Assembly (NCBI GenBank): GCA_024234995.1 | Contig: JACKNF010000015.1 | Location: 1 to 64,000, forward strand | Source of the DNA: Gammaproteobacteria bacterium | GTDB lineage: Bacteria > Pseudomonadota > Gammaproteobacteria > Competibacterales > Competibacteraceae | DNA length: 64,000 nt | Reading direction: 5' to 3' | In this document: positions 6,682 through 13,814 of the stretch, piece after piece | Layout of the letters: the number at the start of each line of letters is the position of its first letter | How positions within the stretch are numbered: the first letter of the stretch is position 1 | Made by a program: the position numbers and the translations under genes | Notes under the pieces: generated by a model | Seen by the model: the letters and a program-made list of their open reading frames with translations, nothing else | Told to the model about the DNA's origin: nothing | The model's database searches: none

Positions 6682-6878
6682 CCAGGGGGTAGGGAGTAAT
6701 GCGCCAGGCCGCAGCCACGGTCTTGAATCGCGGCAATGGGCCAGCCACGGCAGCGCAGGCGGTAGATGATGCTGCTTAACCGCCAGATCGAATGCCGATC
6801 AGCCGCGCTTACCGCATCCACGGGTTGGCCGGTCAGCAGATCGGCGGCAATCGCGTCAAGCTGCCTTCTTCGCTTCAC
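6663..6878 (-). CDS. Small winged-helix DNA-binding protein
   Basis: 71 residues. The segment SIWRLSSIIYRLRCRGWPI followed by GLAHYSLPPGW has the shape of a winged helix: recognition helix, then a beta-wing ending in LPPGW. Similar small helix-turn-helix proteins are common in gammaproteobacterial phages and satellites. It overlaps the preceding gene by 23 nt and the following protease gene by up to 19 nt. Likely a transcriptional regulator of the element. Confidence 0.6.
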   Translation of the reverse strand: MKRRRQLDAIAADLLTGQPVDAVSAADRHSIWRLSSIIYRLRCRGWPIAAIQDRGCGLAHYSLPPGWKPTC

Positions 6879-7083
6879 GGGCTTCTCGTTCGGTCAGAAC
6901 ATGCTCGGCCATTTCGCAGCGATGAACGCTGCACACCACGTCGCCTAAAGCTTCCTCAAGCTGGCGCAATGCGGCGTCTGCCAGACCGGATGGGGCCACG
7001 GTTGCGCGGAGTTCTTCCACGCGGATCAAGGCGGTTAGTGCGGCTTCCGAGGCAGCGCTAATTTCGGGGGTCACGAGGATCAT
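6856..7083 (-). CDS. Hypothetical element protein, 75 residues
   Basis: Starts MILVTPEISAASEAAL; a helical, Ala/Glu-rich protein with two cysteines and histidines in DVVCSVHRCEMAEHVL, and a charged tail (TEREAREAKKAA). It overlaps the AlpA-like gene upstream by 4 nt and the winged-helix gene downstream by 23 nt, so it is translated as part of the same message. No family recognised. Confidence 0.55.
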   Translation of the reverse strand: MILVTPEISAASEAALTALIRVEELRATVAPSGLADAALRQLEEALGDVVCSVHRCEMAEHVLTEREAREAKKAA

Positions 7084-7340
7084 GAACGCGCCTCCCCCTG
7101 CTGTATGCCGTTGCGTTCATCCAGCCAGGCGAAGAACCGGGCTTCATCGATGACGATACGCCGACCGCATTTGAGGATGGCACCGGATTCTTTAAGGCCG
7201 TTTCCGGGGAGCTTGCCCTTGCTGCGGTCGCGTTCGTCGGCGCAATGGATCAAGTGCCGGATTCCGGCTTGGCTGAATGCGGGGTGGCGTTCGGAGAACT
7301 GCTTAACTGACAGTAGGGTGTGCTGATTCGGGGGGTTCAT
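7080..7340 (-). CDS. AlpA/excisionase-like DNA-binding protein
   Basis: 86 residues from ATG 7340 (MNPPNQHTLLSVKQFSERHPAF); an in-frame start 30 nt further up is less likely. The LSVKQFSERHPAF helix-turn-helix opening, the long insertion GIRHLIHCADERDRS and the ending GRRIVIDEARFFAWLDE are typical of MerR-like excisionase/AlpA-type proteins, where the last strand-helix reads I-D-x-x-x-F-x-x-W-L. Known role of the family: controlling integrase or operon expression or assisting excision. It is the first gene after an operator-like repeat cluster at 7406-7439. Confidence 0.7.
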   Translation of the reverse strand: MNPPNQHTLLSVKQFSERHPAFSQAGIRHLIHCADERDRSKGKLPGNGLKESGAILKCGRRIVIDEARFFAWLDERNGIQQGEARS

Positions 7341-7405
7341 GGTAGTGATTCGCCTCTTGATGTGGATCAATGGGGCGAATCATGACGGGGTGTTTCGGGG
7401 ATGTC

Positions 7406-7439
7406 TTACCAATTGGAACCAATTAGAACCAATTGGTAA
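7406..7439. promoter_or_regulatory. Operator-like cluster: three ACCAATT sites at 10-bp spacing
   Basis: ACCAATT recurs at 7408, 7418 and 7428, exactly one helical turn apart. The outer copies form a perfect inverted repeat, TTACCAATTGG (7406-7416) and CCAATTGGTAA (7429-7439). The cluster lies 66 nt upstream of the AlpA-like gene and just after the stop of the 206-residue gene, so it is well placed to be the control region of the regulatory operon. Confidence 0.65.
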
Positions 7440-7446
7440 TTGGCAG

Positions 7447-8067
7447 TTATCGGCAGCGCTTTTCAGCTATGCGGTTTAACCACTTAATCAGGGCGCGGCG
7501 TTCTGCGGGAGGTGGAATGCCTTGGAGGTCTAAATCTCTAATCCACTGATTTGAAATGGTTTCGATATCTCCATCAAGCCAATCTTGCCCGTATTGTTGA
7601 GATAATGCGGCATCCAGCATTTTCAGCAAGGTTGATTTGGCCTTAGGAGGTAGCGAGTCAGAAGTCGTGATGTTAGCGCTTTCTGGGGTGTTTGATGGGC
7701 TTACGGTAGGGTTTTCAGGATGAATCAATGACTGCCGATCTTCTGGGAACAGAAATAGTGGGCGCTGGTTCGAAGCTTCTGCAAATTGTCTCAAGTCTTG
7801 TCGGGAGTAATGAGCGCCTAAGAAGACGTTAAACTTATGCTCCTTTCCCCACTTATCATGTATAACCTCCCGTCGCATAGGCGTTTGGTTTGTCACTATT
7901 CCTTTCTCTTCTGCATGTCTAAGAGTGCCTAGCATGAATAGGACATTATCAGGGTGATCGTTGCTGTGGCTGGGTTCAAATCCGAGCCACAGGTAGGCGG
8001 CTTCGATGTCACTGAACTGGTCTCGTAAATCCAACAGGCTAAAATCGGTTATCCTATGGACTGTCAT
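7447..8067 (-). CDS. Hypothetical element protein, 206 residues
   Basis: Starts MTVHRITDFSLLDLRDQFSD. The N-terminal half is mixed alpha/beta (AAYLWLGFEPSHSND, VLFMLGTLRHAEEKG, FNVFLGAHYSRQDLRQFAEA). A Ser/Pro/Thr-rich linker at ~115-140 leads to a C-terminal helical part (TLLKMLDAALSQQYGQDWLDG, RRALIKWLNRIAEKR). No membrane segments or recognisable catalytic motif. Its codons are more AT-rich than those of its neighbours, consistent with a separate origin. It sits between the integrase and the regulatory operon, a usual place for cargo or regulators. Confidence 0.65.
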   Translation of the reverse strand: MTVHRITDFSLLDLRDQFSDIEAAYLWLGFEPSHSNDHPDNVLFMLGTLRHAEEKGIVTNQTPMRREVIHDKWGKEHKFNVFLGAHYSRQDLRQFAEASNQRPLFLFPEDRQSLIHPENPTVSPSNTPESANITTSDSLPPKAKSTLLKMLDAALSQQYGQDWLDGDIETISNQWIRDLDLQGIPPPAERRALIKWLNRIAEKRCR

Positions 8068-8092
8068 GATGTCCTCGCAAAGGCATGACGGT

Positions 8093-8127
8093 CCGGAATC
8101 CTAGGGTCAAATAGGTTCCGGCCTTTT
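8093..8127. terminator. Hairpin between integrase and the 206-residue gene
   Basis: CCGGAATCCTA (8093-8103) pairs with TAGGTTCCGG (8112-8121) with one bulged base, followed on the plus strand by CCTTTT. The T-tract favours plus-strand termination, yet the neighbouring genes are on the minus strand, so it may instead insulate the element or be a recombination-related structure. Confidence 0.35.
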
Positions 8128-8138
8128 AATTTGTGGAA

Positions 8139-9179
8139 TCATTCTCCAAAAATCTTGGCGTTCATCCTGCCCACCACACCGGCCACATGCGATTCTGATA
8201 GGTGGCTGTATCGCTTCACCATCGCCAGCGTCCTATGGCCGAGAATCGCGGCGATTTCTTGATGGCTTGCGCCGTTCATCGCCAGGTAGCTGGCGGCGCT
8301 GTGCCGTAGATCGTGCCAGCGAAAGTCCTCGATGCAGGCAGTTTGCAAAGCCGTCTCCCAGGCATGGCGAAATTGCGCCGGTTGGCCGGGTAGCCGTCCG
8401 GGAAACACCCAATCGGAATCAATGCGCCGAACCTTGGCGCGCTCCCGTAACAGGGCCAGCGGTTGTTCCCCCAAGGGCAGGGCGCGGCGCTCGCCGTTCT
8501 TGGTTTCCAGTAGCGTGATGGTCTTACGAACCAGGTCGACCTGGGGCCAGCGCAGACCGAGAATCTCCATGCGGCGCGCGCCGGTGGCCAGCGAGAGCAG
8601 CACGGCCAGGTAAAGATCGGGGTTGCTACCGGCCTGACAGGCAGCCAGCAGGCGGTTTCGTTCGTCATCGTTGAGATACCGCACCCGGCCGCGCGACTCT
8701 TGGCCTCGGCTGACATGCTGCAACGGGTTCCGGTCCAACCATTCATACTCACGAACGGCGATGGTAAAGACATGGGACAAAGCGGCCAGGTAGCGATTAA
8801 CCGTAGCCGGGGAGCGGGTTTCTGCGAGGGCTTCCCGCTGCTGAATCAGGAGAGCCGGGCTGACATCGGCCAGGGGCAAGTGCCCTAGCAACTGCGTTTG
8901 CCACCAGTGAAGTTGCTGGGCTTGTTGGGCAGCAACCCGCTTCCGAGTCAGGTGGCCTTTGCTGTAGCGGTCAATCAACTCGCTGAGGGTGTGTTGCTGT
9001 GATGCGGCGATGGGAAAATAGCGATGTTCCCGGATCTCGGTTTCAATCTTCGCGGACCATTTTTTTGCATCGCTGCGAGTAGCGAATGTGGCTGTCTGCG
9101 GACGATGCCCTTTCATGCGCACCTTGACCCGATAGGTCATGTTACCGTCGGCGGTCGGGCGTTTTTCGATGGTGGCCAT
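8139..9179 (-). CDS. int: Tyrosine integrase
   Basis: 346 residues. The N-terminus (MATIEKRPTADGNMTYRVKVRMKG) is an arm-type DNA-binding domain. A SAM-like core-binding domain follows, and the C-terminal catalytic domain has the full residue set: Arg in LATGARRMEIL, Lys in the beta-hairpin (LETKNGER), HDLRHSAAS with His and Arg, LGHRTLAMVKRYSHLS with His and the nucleophilic Tyr. It therefore looks active. It lies about 300 nt from the truncated tRNA-Leu, as expected for an integrase that targets the tRNA 3' end. It points away from the junction. Confidence 0.93.
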   Translation of the reverse strand: MATIEKRPTADGNMTYRVKVRMKGHRPQTATFATRSDAKKWSAKIETEIREHRYFPIAASQQHTLSELIDRYSKGHLTRKRVAAQQAQQLHWWQTQLLGHLPLADVSPALLIQQREALAETRSPATVNRYLAALSHVFTIAVREYEWLDRNPLQHVSRGQESRGRVRYLNDDERNRLLAACQAGSNPDLYLAVLLSLATGARRMEILGLRWPQVDLVRKTITLLETKNGERRALPLGEQPLALLRERAKVRRIDSDWVFPGRLPGQPAQFRHAWETALQTACIEDFRWHDLRHSAASYLAMNGASHQEIAAILGHRTLAMVKRYSHLSESHVAGVVGRMNAKIFGE

Positions 9180-9475
9180 AGCGGTTCACTCTGGGGCTTA
9201 ACAGAGAGAACACCCTACCAAAACCAGCGAAAATCAGCAACACAGGATTAATAATCCTGTGCGGATATGGTATAAATCTAGCTTTATCCAGCTTGTGGGA
9301 CACTCAAGGGACTTTTTGCGGTGCAACATCAGAAAATTTTCTGATTCCAGCACCATACAAATTGATGGTAGAGTGTTGCTAGTTGTCTTGGGTAAGTGTC
9401 CCGCTAGTGCCCCAAGCTAGGAAACAGATAAGGATAAATAGTTGAATAATCAATAAGGTTATGGAAGGCACGATT
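9180..9475. promoter_or_regulatory. Integrase upstream / attachment region with several inverted repeats
   Basis: No gene seen. It holds CACAGGATT-AAT-AATCCTGTG (9241-9261), an 18-bp palindrome ATCAGAAAATTTTCTGAT (9328-9345), GGGACACT (9297-9304) inverted as AGTGTCCC (9395-9402), and the nonamer CCAGCACCA (9347-9355) that also ends the tRNA fragment. This density of symmetric sites between an integrase gene and its target suggests arm-type integrase and accessory-factor sites. Confidence 0.5.
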
Positions 9476-9535
9476 AAGACTTAAAATCTTGCGCCCTTAC
9501 CGGGCTTGTGGGTTCGAGTCCCACCACCAGCACCA
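9476..9535 (+). tRNA. tRNA-Leu(UAA) 3' fragment, probable att site
   Basis: The sequence reads as the 3' two-thirds of a leucine tRNA: anticodon stem-loop AAGA-CTTAAAA-TCTT with anticodon TAA, a long variable arm, T-arm GTGGG-TTCGAGT-CCCAC, and acceptor end ACCAGC followed by ACCA. The D-arm and 5' acceptor strand are absent; the upstream DNA has no GGTAGA-type D-loop. It is thus not a functional gene but the footprint of integration. The intact tRNA should be at the other end of the element. It ends 1 nt before the yhbY stop codon. Confidence 0.75.
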
Positions 9536-9536
9536 C

Positions 9537-9836
9537 TTAAACAAGCCATTCGATACGTGGCGCTTCAGGATTGTGGCGGAACAGAACGGCAATGTGGCCG
9601 ATCCGCTGCACTAGGGTTGCGTCTGATCCCGTGCATAGATCTTCAATCATCTTTTCGCGAGTATCCCGATCCGCAGCGTTGACCCGAACCTTGATGAGTT
9701 CATGGTGGTTAAGCGCCTGATGGATCTCCAGCCTAATGGCGGAGGTGACTCCATTGTTGCCGATGATGACGACTGGCTTGCGATGATGAGCTAAAGCTTT
9801 AAGGTGGCGTTTTTGCGAGTGAGTTAGCGTGAGCAT
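9537..9836 (-). CDS. yhbY: YhbY, ribosome assembly RNA-binding protein
   Basis: 99 residues from ATG 9836 (MLTLTHSQKRHLKALAH); a longer frame adds an unconserved N-terminus. The CRM-domain pattern is clear: KPVVIIGNNGVTSAIRLEIHQALNHHELIKVRV, with the GxxG-like RNA-binding loop GNNG and a C-terminal HIAVLFR strand. YhbY binds pre-50S particles and is close to E. coli YhbY in length (97). It is divergent from rlmE-ftsH, the arrangement found across gammaproteobacteria. Its 3' end abuts the tRNA-Leu fragment, so the element inserted just beyond it. Confidence 0.9.
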   Translation of the reverse strand: MLTLTHSQKRHLKALAHHRKPVVIIGNNGVTSAIRLEIHQALNHHELIKVRVNAADRDTREKMIEDLCTGSDATLVQRIGHIAVLFRHNPEAPRIEWLV

Positions 9837-9894
9837 AGGTAAAAAACCAGACAAGGTAAAAGATGTTGACAGTGTAACCGTCCGCAAAGGGCTA

Positions 9895-10122
9895 ATGGTA
9901 GCGCCAAGCCCGTTGAATGAGGTTAAATTGGACTTGGGCGTCATCTTGGCCGTTGGTTTAGTGTTGCTGCTGGTGCAAGGACGGGTGTTGGATAATCTGT
10001 TATTACAACTACTGTTGTTGTTGAGTTATGGCGTGCTGGGTATGACCTGGATCATCATTCGAACTCGCCGGGTCATCGCTAAAATCACCCGTGAATGTGA
10101 GCAACACCCGGATGCCCCGTAG
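9895..10122 (+). CDS. Small membrane protein, hypothetical
   Basis: About 75 residues from ATG 9895 (MVAPSPLNEVKLDLG); a GTG at 9829 is possible but would overlap yhbY antisense. Two hydrophobic segments (VILAVGLVLLLV and LLLQLLLLLSYGVLGMTWIII) are joined by a short polar loop, with a basic end (RTRRVIAKITRE), predicting an inner-membrane protein with a cytoplasmic tail. Its stop lies inside the rlmE start region, so the two genes overlap. I do not recognise the family; some gammaproteobacteria carry an unnamed small protein at this place. Confidence 0.5.
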   Translation: MVAPSPLNEVKLDLGVILAVGLVLLLVQGRVLDNLLLQLLLLLSYGVLGMTWIIIRTRRVIAKITRECEQHPDAP

Positions 10123-10732
10123 TAAGAGCAGCATTCGCTGGTTGCGGGAACACTTCAGCGACGAATACGTCAAGCGCGCTTTGCAGGAGGGCTATCGCTC
10201 CCGTGCAGCGTACAAGATTTTGGAAATTAACGAGAAAGACCACCTGTTCCGGCCTGGAATGACCGTGGTGGATCTGGGTGCTGCACCAGGCGGCTGGTCG
10301 CAATTGGCAGCAGGTCAGATCGGCAAGCAAGGGGTGGTCATCGCTTTGGATATCCTGCCAATGGAGCCGCTTCCCGGAGTCGAATTTATGGAGGGAGATT
10401 TCCGTGATGCAGCAGTTTTGGAACGTTTTCTGACGGTTCTCGGCGGGCGTTCTGTGGATCTAGTGCTGTCTGATATGGCGCCTAATGCCAGTGGCATCAA
10501 GGCGGTGGACCAGCCGCGCGGAATGTATCTAGCCGAACTGGCCCTTGATTTCGCTGGCCAATGTCTACGTCCTGGTGGCGATTTTCTAGTGAAAGCTTTT
10601 CAAGGCGAGGGCTTCGATCAATTTTTTAAAAACTTGCGCACCACTTTCACTGCTGTGGTGCCTCGTAAACCCCGGGCTTCACGTGCCCGCAGTGCCGAGC
10701 AGTATCTCCTGGCTCGGAACTATCGCGGGTAA
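10112..10732 (+). CDS. rlmE: 23S rRNA 2'-O-methyltransferase RlmE (RrmJ/FtsJ)
   Basis: 206 residues from ATG 10112 (MPRSKSSIRWLREHFSD), close to E. coli RlmE (209); an ATG at 10091 would add seven residues. Motifs: SAM-binding VVDLGAAPGGWSQ, the K-D-K-E catalytic set with Lys in SRAAYKILEI, Asp in VLSDMAPNASG, Lys in FLVKAFQGEGF and Glu in SRARSAEQYLLA. It methylates U2552 in the A-loop during 50S maturation. It precedes ftsH, with which it is co-transcribed in E. coli. Confidence 0.95.
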   Translation: MPRSKSSIRWLREHFSDEYVKRALQEGYRSRAAYKILEINEKDHLFRPGMTVVDLGAAPGGWSQLAAGQIGKQGVVIALDILPMEPLPGVEFMEGDFRDAAVLERFLTVLGGRSVDLVLSDMAPNASGIKAVDQPRGMYLAELALDFAGQCLRPGGDFLVKAFQGEGFDQFFKNLRTTFTAVVPRKPRASRARSAEQYLLARNYRG

Positions 10733-10863
10733 CCCGGTCTAAAAAATCGACTTTTTTGAATCTCTTGAAATCTTAAAGTCATTGATATTGGAAAATCAGT
10801 GATGCATCCCCAAATACTTACAATGTATTCATTATCCTGCCCTGGCTTGCTGAGGTATCCGCT

Positions 10864-12786
10864 TTGAACGACATGGTTAAAAATATTCTTTTGTGGGTAG
10901 TCATCGCCGTGGTGCTGATGTCAGTTTTCAACAGCTTTGGTCCCAAAGTAACCCCTTCCGCCCAGATGTCCTATTCACAGTTCCTGCAGCAAGCTAAACA
11001 AGGGCATATTGCCCAGGTGAGCATTGATGGCCGCGCTATTTTGGGGCGCACCAGTGGTGGAGAACGTTTCACGACTTACAGTCCAGAAACTGACAACAGT
11101 GCCATGATTGGTGAACTGCTCAATCACGGTGTCGATATCGAGGGCCAGCCGCCCGAGAAACAAGGATTGTTGATGCAGATTTTCATCTCCTGGTTTCCAA
11201 TGCTGCTGTTGATTGGCATCTGGGTATTTTTCCTGCGGCAAATGCAAGGCGGCGGCGCAGGCCGTGGTGCGATGTCCTTTGGTAAATCGCGCGCTCGTAT
11301 GATGAGCGAGGATCAAATTAAGATTACGTTCGCTGACGTGGCCGGTGTAGATGAAGCCAAAGAAGAAGTCGCTGAACTGGTTGAGTTCCTGCGCGATCCT
11401 GGCAAGTTCCAGAAGCTTGGCGGGAAAATCCCGCGTGGGGTGCTGATGGTTGGCTCGCCAGGTACGGGTAAAACGCTGTTGGCCAAAGCCATTGCCGGTG
11501 AAGCCAAGGTGCCATTTTTCTCGATTTCTGGTTCGGATTTTGTCGAAATGTTTGTTGGTGTCGGTGCTTCACGAGTACGTGACATGTTTGAGCAAGCCAA
11601 AAAGCATGCGCCCTGCATCATTTTTATTGATGAAATTGATGCTGTTGGCCGTCATCGTGGTGCTGGACTGGGTGGTGGACACGATGAGCGTGAGCAGACC
11701 TTGAACCAGTTGCTAGTGGAAATGGATGGTTTTGAGGGCAATGAAGGCATTATCGTCATTGCCGCTACCAACCGCCCTGATGTTCTCGATCCGGCGCTGC
11801 TGCGGCCGGGCCGCTTTGACCGGCAGGTGGTGGTGCCGCTGCCCGATGTCCGGGGCCGTGAGCAGATTCTCAAGGTCCACATGCGCAAAGTGCCGCTATC
11901 CAGCAACGTCAAGCCTTCGGTTATTGCTCGCGGTACGCCCGGTTTTTCCGGTGCTGATCTGGCTAATTTGGTTAATGAGGCTGCGTTGTTCGCCGCCCGC
12001 TCCAATAAGCGCGATGTAGATATGGATGACTTTGAGAAAGCCAAGGACAAGATCATGATGGGTTCTGAACGCAAGTCAATGGTGATGAGTGAAGATGAGA
12101 AGAAACTGACTGCTTATCATGAGGGTGGTCACGCGATTGTTGGCCGGCTGGTGCCTGCCCATGATCCGGTCTATAAGGTCAGCATCATTCCGCGCGGCCG
12201 GGCGTTGGGGGTGACCATGTTCTTGCCTGAGGGTGACCGTTATAGCTTTAGCAAGCAACGATTGGAGAGTCAGATTTCCAGTCTGTTCGGGGGCCGTATT
12301 GCCGAAGCATTGGTTTTTGGGGCGGATATGGTGACGACGGGTGCTCAGAACGACATTGAGCGGGCAACCGATATTGCCCGTAATATGGTGACTAAATGGG
12401 GCCTGTCTGACCGTTTGGGACCACTGACCTACAGTGAAGACGATGGCGAGGTGTTCCTGGGCCGCAGTGTGACCCGGCACAAAAATGTTTCAGATGAAAC
12501 CGCGCACGTTATTGACGAAGAAATCCGCTCGATTATTGATCAGAATTACCTGCGCGCCGAGCAGCTATTGCGTGACAATCTCGATAAGTTGCATCTAATA
12601 GCGGAAGCACTCATTAAATATGAGACCATTGACTCTGATCAGATTGACGACATTATGGCGGGCCGTCCGCCGCGTGAACCTGCGGATGTCAGCCCTGATG
12701 AGGAGCCTCCATCAGGTTCGTCGATTAGTTTGGACAAAAATCGATGTGACGAAAAACCGATTGGCGGACCGGCTCAGCAGCATTAA
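10864..12786 (+). CDS. ftsH: ATP-dependent zinc metalloprotease FtsH
   Basis: 640 residues. TTG 10864 is taken as start because GAGGT lies 7 nt upstream and MNDMVKNILLW matches the family; ATG 10873 is the alternative. Two membrane segments (~6-25 and ~103-123) flank a periplasmic domain. The AAA domain has Walker A GSPGTGKT (a Ser where most have Pro), Walker B IIFIDEIDA, and SRH PALLRPGRFDRQ. The zinc site is HEGGH (usually HEAGH) with a downstream Asp. It degrades membrane and regulatory proteins at the inner membrane. The C-terminus is low-complexity, as usual. Confidence 0.97.
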   Translation: MNDMVKNILLWVVIAVVLMSVFNSFGPKVTPSAQMSYSQFLQQAKQGHIAQVSIDGRAILGRTSGGERFTTYSPETDNSAMIGELLNHGVDIEGQPPEKQGLLMQIFISWFPMLLLIGIWVFFLRQMQGGGAGRGAMSFGKSRARMMSEDQIKITFADVAGVDEAKEEVAELVEFLRDPGKFQKLGGKIPRGVLMVGSPGTGKTLLAKAIAGEAKVPFFSISGSDFVEMFVGVGASRVRDMFEQAKKHAPCIIFIDEIDAVGRHRGAGLGGGHDEREQTLNQLLVEMDGFEGNEGIIVIAATNRPDVLDPALLRPGRFDRQVVVPLPDVRGREQILKVHMRKVPLSSNVKPSVIARGTPGFSGADLANLVNEAALFAARSNKRDVDMDDFEKAKDKIMMGSERKSMVMSEDEKKLTAYHEGGHAIVGRLVPAHDPVYKVSIIPRGRALGVTMFLPEGDRYSFSKQRLESQISSLFGGRIAEALVFGADMVTTGAQNDIERATDIARNMVTKWGLSDRLGPLTYSEDDGEVFLGRSVTRHKNVSDETAHVIDEEIRSIIDQNYLRAEQLLRDNLDKLHLIAEALIKYETIDSDQIDDIMAGRPPREPADVSPDEEPPSGSSISLDKNRCDEKPIGGPAQQH

Positions 12787-12806
12787 ATGGTAAGCATCTA
12801 CATCTG

Positions 12807-12891
12807 CCCTCTCTCCCTAACCCTTCCTGATAGATGAGGAGAGAGATTCAGTGCGTTCTGTAAAAGTTTTCCCTCCCCTGGCGGGGGAGGG
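12807..12891. repeat. Composite palindromic repeat between ftsH and folP
   Basis: Two hairpins: CTCTCTCC (12809-12816) with GGAGAGAG (12838-12845), and CCCTCCCC (12871-12878) with GGGGAGGG (12884-12891). The wording (CCCTCTCTCCCTAACCC ... CCCTGGCGGGGGAGGG) is that of dispersed REP-like intergenic repeats often mis-read as PPLAGEGW peptides. The second half lies inside the folP reading frame. The first hairpin may serve as the ftsH terminator. Confidence 0.7.
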
Positions 12892-13696
12892 TTGGAGTGG
12901 AGGAGGGTGTAAGGTCATGGGGGTGCTAAATATCACCCCCGACTCTTTTTCTGATGGCGGGCATTATCTTGCGCTTGAAACTGCATTGCGCCGCGCTGAG
13001 ACAATGCTGGCGGAGGGTGCTGCCATTATCGATGTCGGTGGTGAGTCAACCCGGCCTGGCGCGCTGCCGGTCTCTGCCCAAGAAGAACTAGATCGGGTAT
13101 TACCCGTCGTGGAACGATTGGTGCGGGAAATACCAATTCCTATTTCAGTGGATACCAGCAAGCCTGAGGTCATACGCGAAGCAGCTCGAATAGGGGCAGG
13201 TATGATTAATGACGTGCGGGCGCTGTGTCTGCCAGGTGCACTAGAAGCGGCGGCAGCTAGCGGTCTTCCAGTGTGCTTGATGCACATGCAGGGTAATCCC
13301 TCGACCATGCAAAAGGAACCTTATTACGCCGATGTATTGGCGGAGGTAAGGGCTTTCTTGATAGAACGAGTGGGTGCTTGTGAGAGAGCGGGTATCTCGC
13401 GTGAGCAGATTCTTGTCGATCCGGGCTTTGGTTTTGGCAAGACGCTTGATCACAATCTAATACTGCTCCGTCATCTGAAACATTTTACCGGCCTTGCGGC
13501 TGGTGTAATGGTTGGCCTTTCCCGGAAGAGTATAATCGGTCTTCTGCTGGATGCTCCGATTGATAAGAGGATGGCCGGCAGCTTGGCGGCGGCAGTGATT
13601 GCAGCCTGGCAGGGGGCATGTATCGTGCGTGTCCATGATGTACGAGAGACGGTTCAGGCGCTGCGCATCTGTGCTGCCGTGCGGGCAATGGATTGA
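12851..13696 (+). CDS. folP: Dihydropteroate synthase with repeat-derived N-terminus
   Basis: 281 residues from GTG 12851. Joins p-aminobenzoate to dihydropterin pyrophosphate in folate synthesis. Motifs: VMGVLNITPDSFSDGG, IIDVGGESTRPGA, ISVDTSKPEV, MINDVRAL, LMHMQGNP, DPGFGFGKTLDHN, VGLSRKSIIG and a final RVHDV. The first ~22 residues (MRSVKVFPPLAGEGW...) do not match the family opening; they are the translation of the palindromic repeat. The family consensus resumes at CKVMGVLN. Either the repeat replaced the original 5' end or the true start is a weak codon near 12911. It sits between ftsH and glmM as in E. coli. Confidence 0.93.
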   Translation: MRSVKVFPPLAGEGWSGGGCKVMGVLNITPDSFSDGGHYLALETALRRAETMLAEGAAIIDVGGESTRPGALPVSAQEELDRVLPVVERLVREIPIPISVDTSKPEVIREAARIGAGMINDVRALCLPGALEAAAASGLPVCLMHMQGNPSTMQKEPYYADVLAEVRAFLIERVGACERAGISREQILVDPGFGFGKTLDHNLILLRHLKHFTGLAAGVMVGLSRKSIIGLLLDAPIDKRMAGSLAAAVIAAWQGACIVRVHDVRETVQALRICAAVRAMD

Positions 13697-13782
13697 CCGC
13701 ATCGTTCTTCATTCTTCTAGCCTTTGTCCCTAATAAGAAGGAATAGACATATGCTCGGGTATGCGCACTGCCGTCATATGGC

Positions 13783-13788
13783 TATAAT
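13783..13788 (+). promoter_or_regulatory. Candidate -10 element upstream of glmM
   Basis: A perfect TATAAT 27 nt upstream of the glmM start. The -35 region (about 13760-13766) has no good match, so this is tentative. It would allow glmM-tpiA-secG expression independent of ftsH-folP. Confidence 0.35.
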
Positions 13789-13814
13789 TCCCAGCCATAT
13801 TGAGTAGGAGAGGT

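Larger units (their letters stand above)
1..9535. mobile_element. Integrative element (phage-satellite-like), right-hand part
   Basis: Seen: a tyrosine integrase beside a truncated tRNA-Leu 3' end, then a nearly unbroken minus-strand set of an AlpA-like regulator, winged-helix protein, Mu-like protease, primase-helicase and SSB, none of it housekeeping. The chromosome resumes with yhbY directly after the tRNA fragment. The plus-strand tRNA fragment reads out of the element, so the original 3' end was displaced here and a reconstituted tRNA-Leu(UAA) is expected at the other, unseen end. Known: integrase, AlpA, C4-type RNA and a P4-like primase are hallmarks of P4-type satellites and related islands. 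Inference: satellite or integrative plasmid-like element. No relaxase or type IV secretion genes are visible, but the left end is missing. Confidence 0.8.

Noticed and set aside
9476..9535. A complete functional tRNA
   Set aside because: No 5' acceptor strand or D-arm can be found in the preceding 100 nt; only the 3' two-thirds are present.
1..9535. Conjugative element (ICE)
   Set aside because: No relaxase, coupling protein or type IV secretion gene is visible in the part seen; the gene set is phage/satellite-like.
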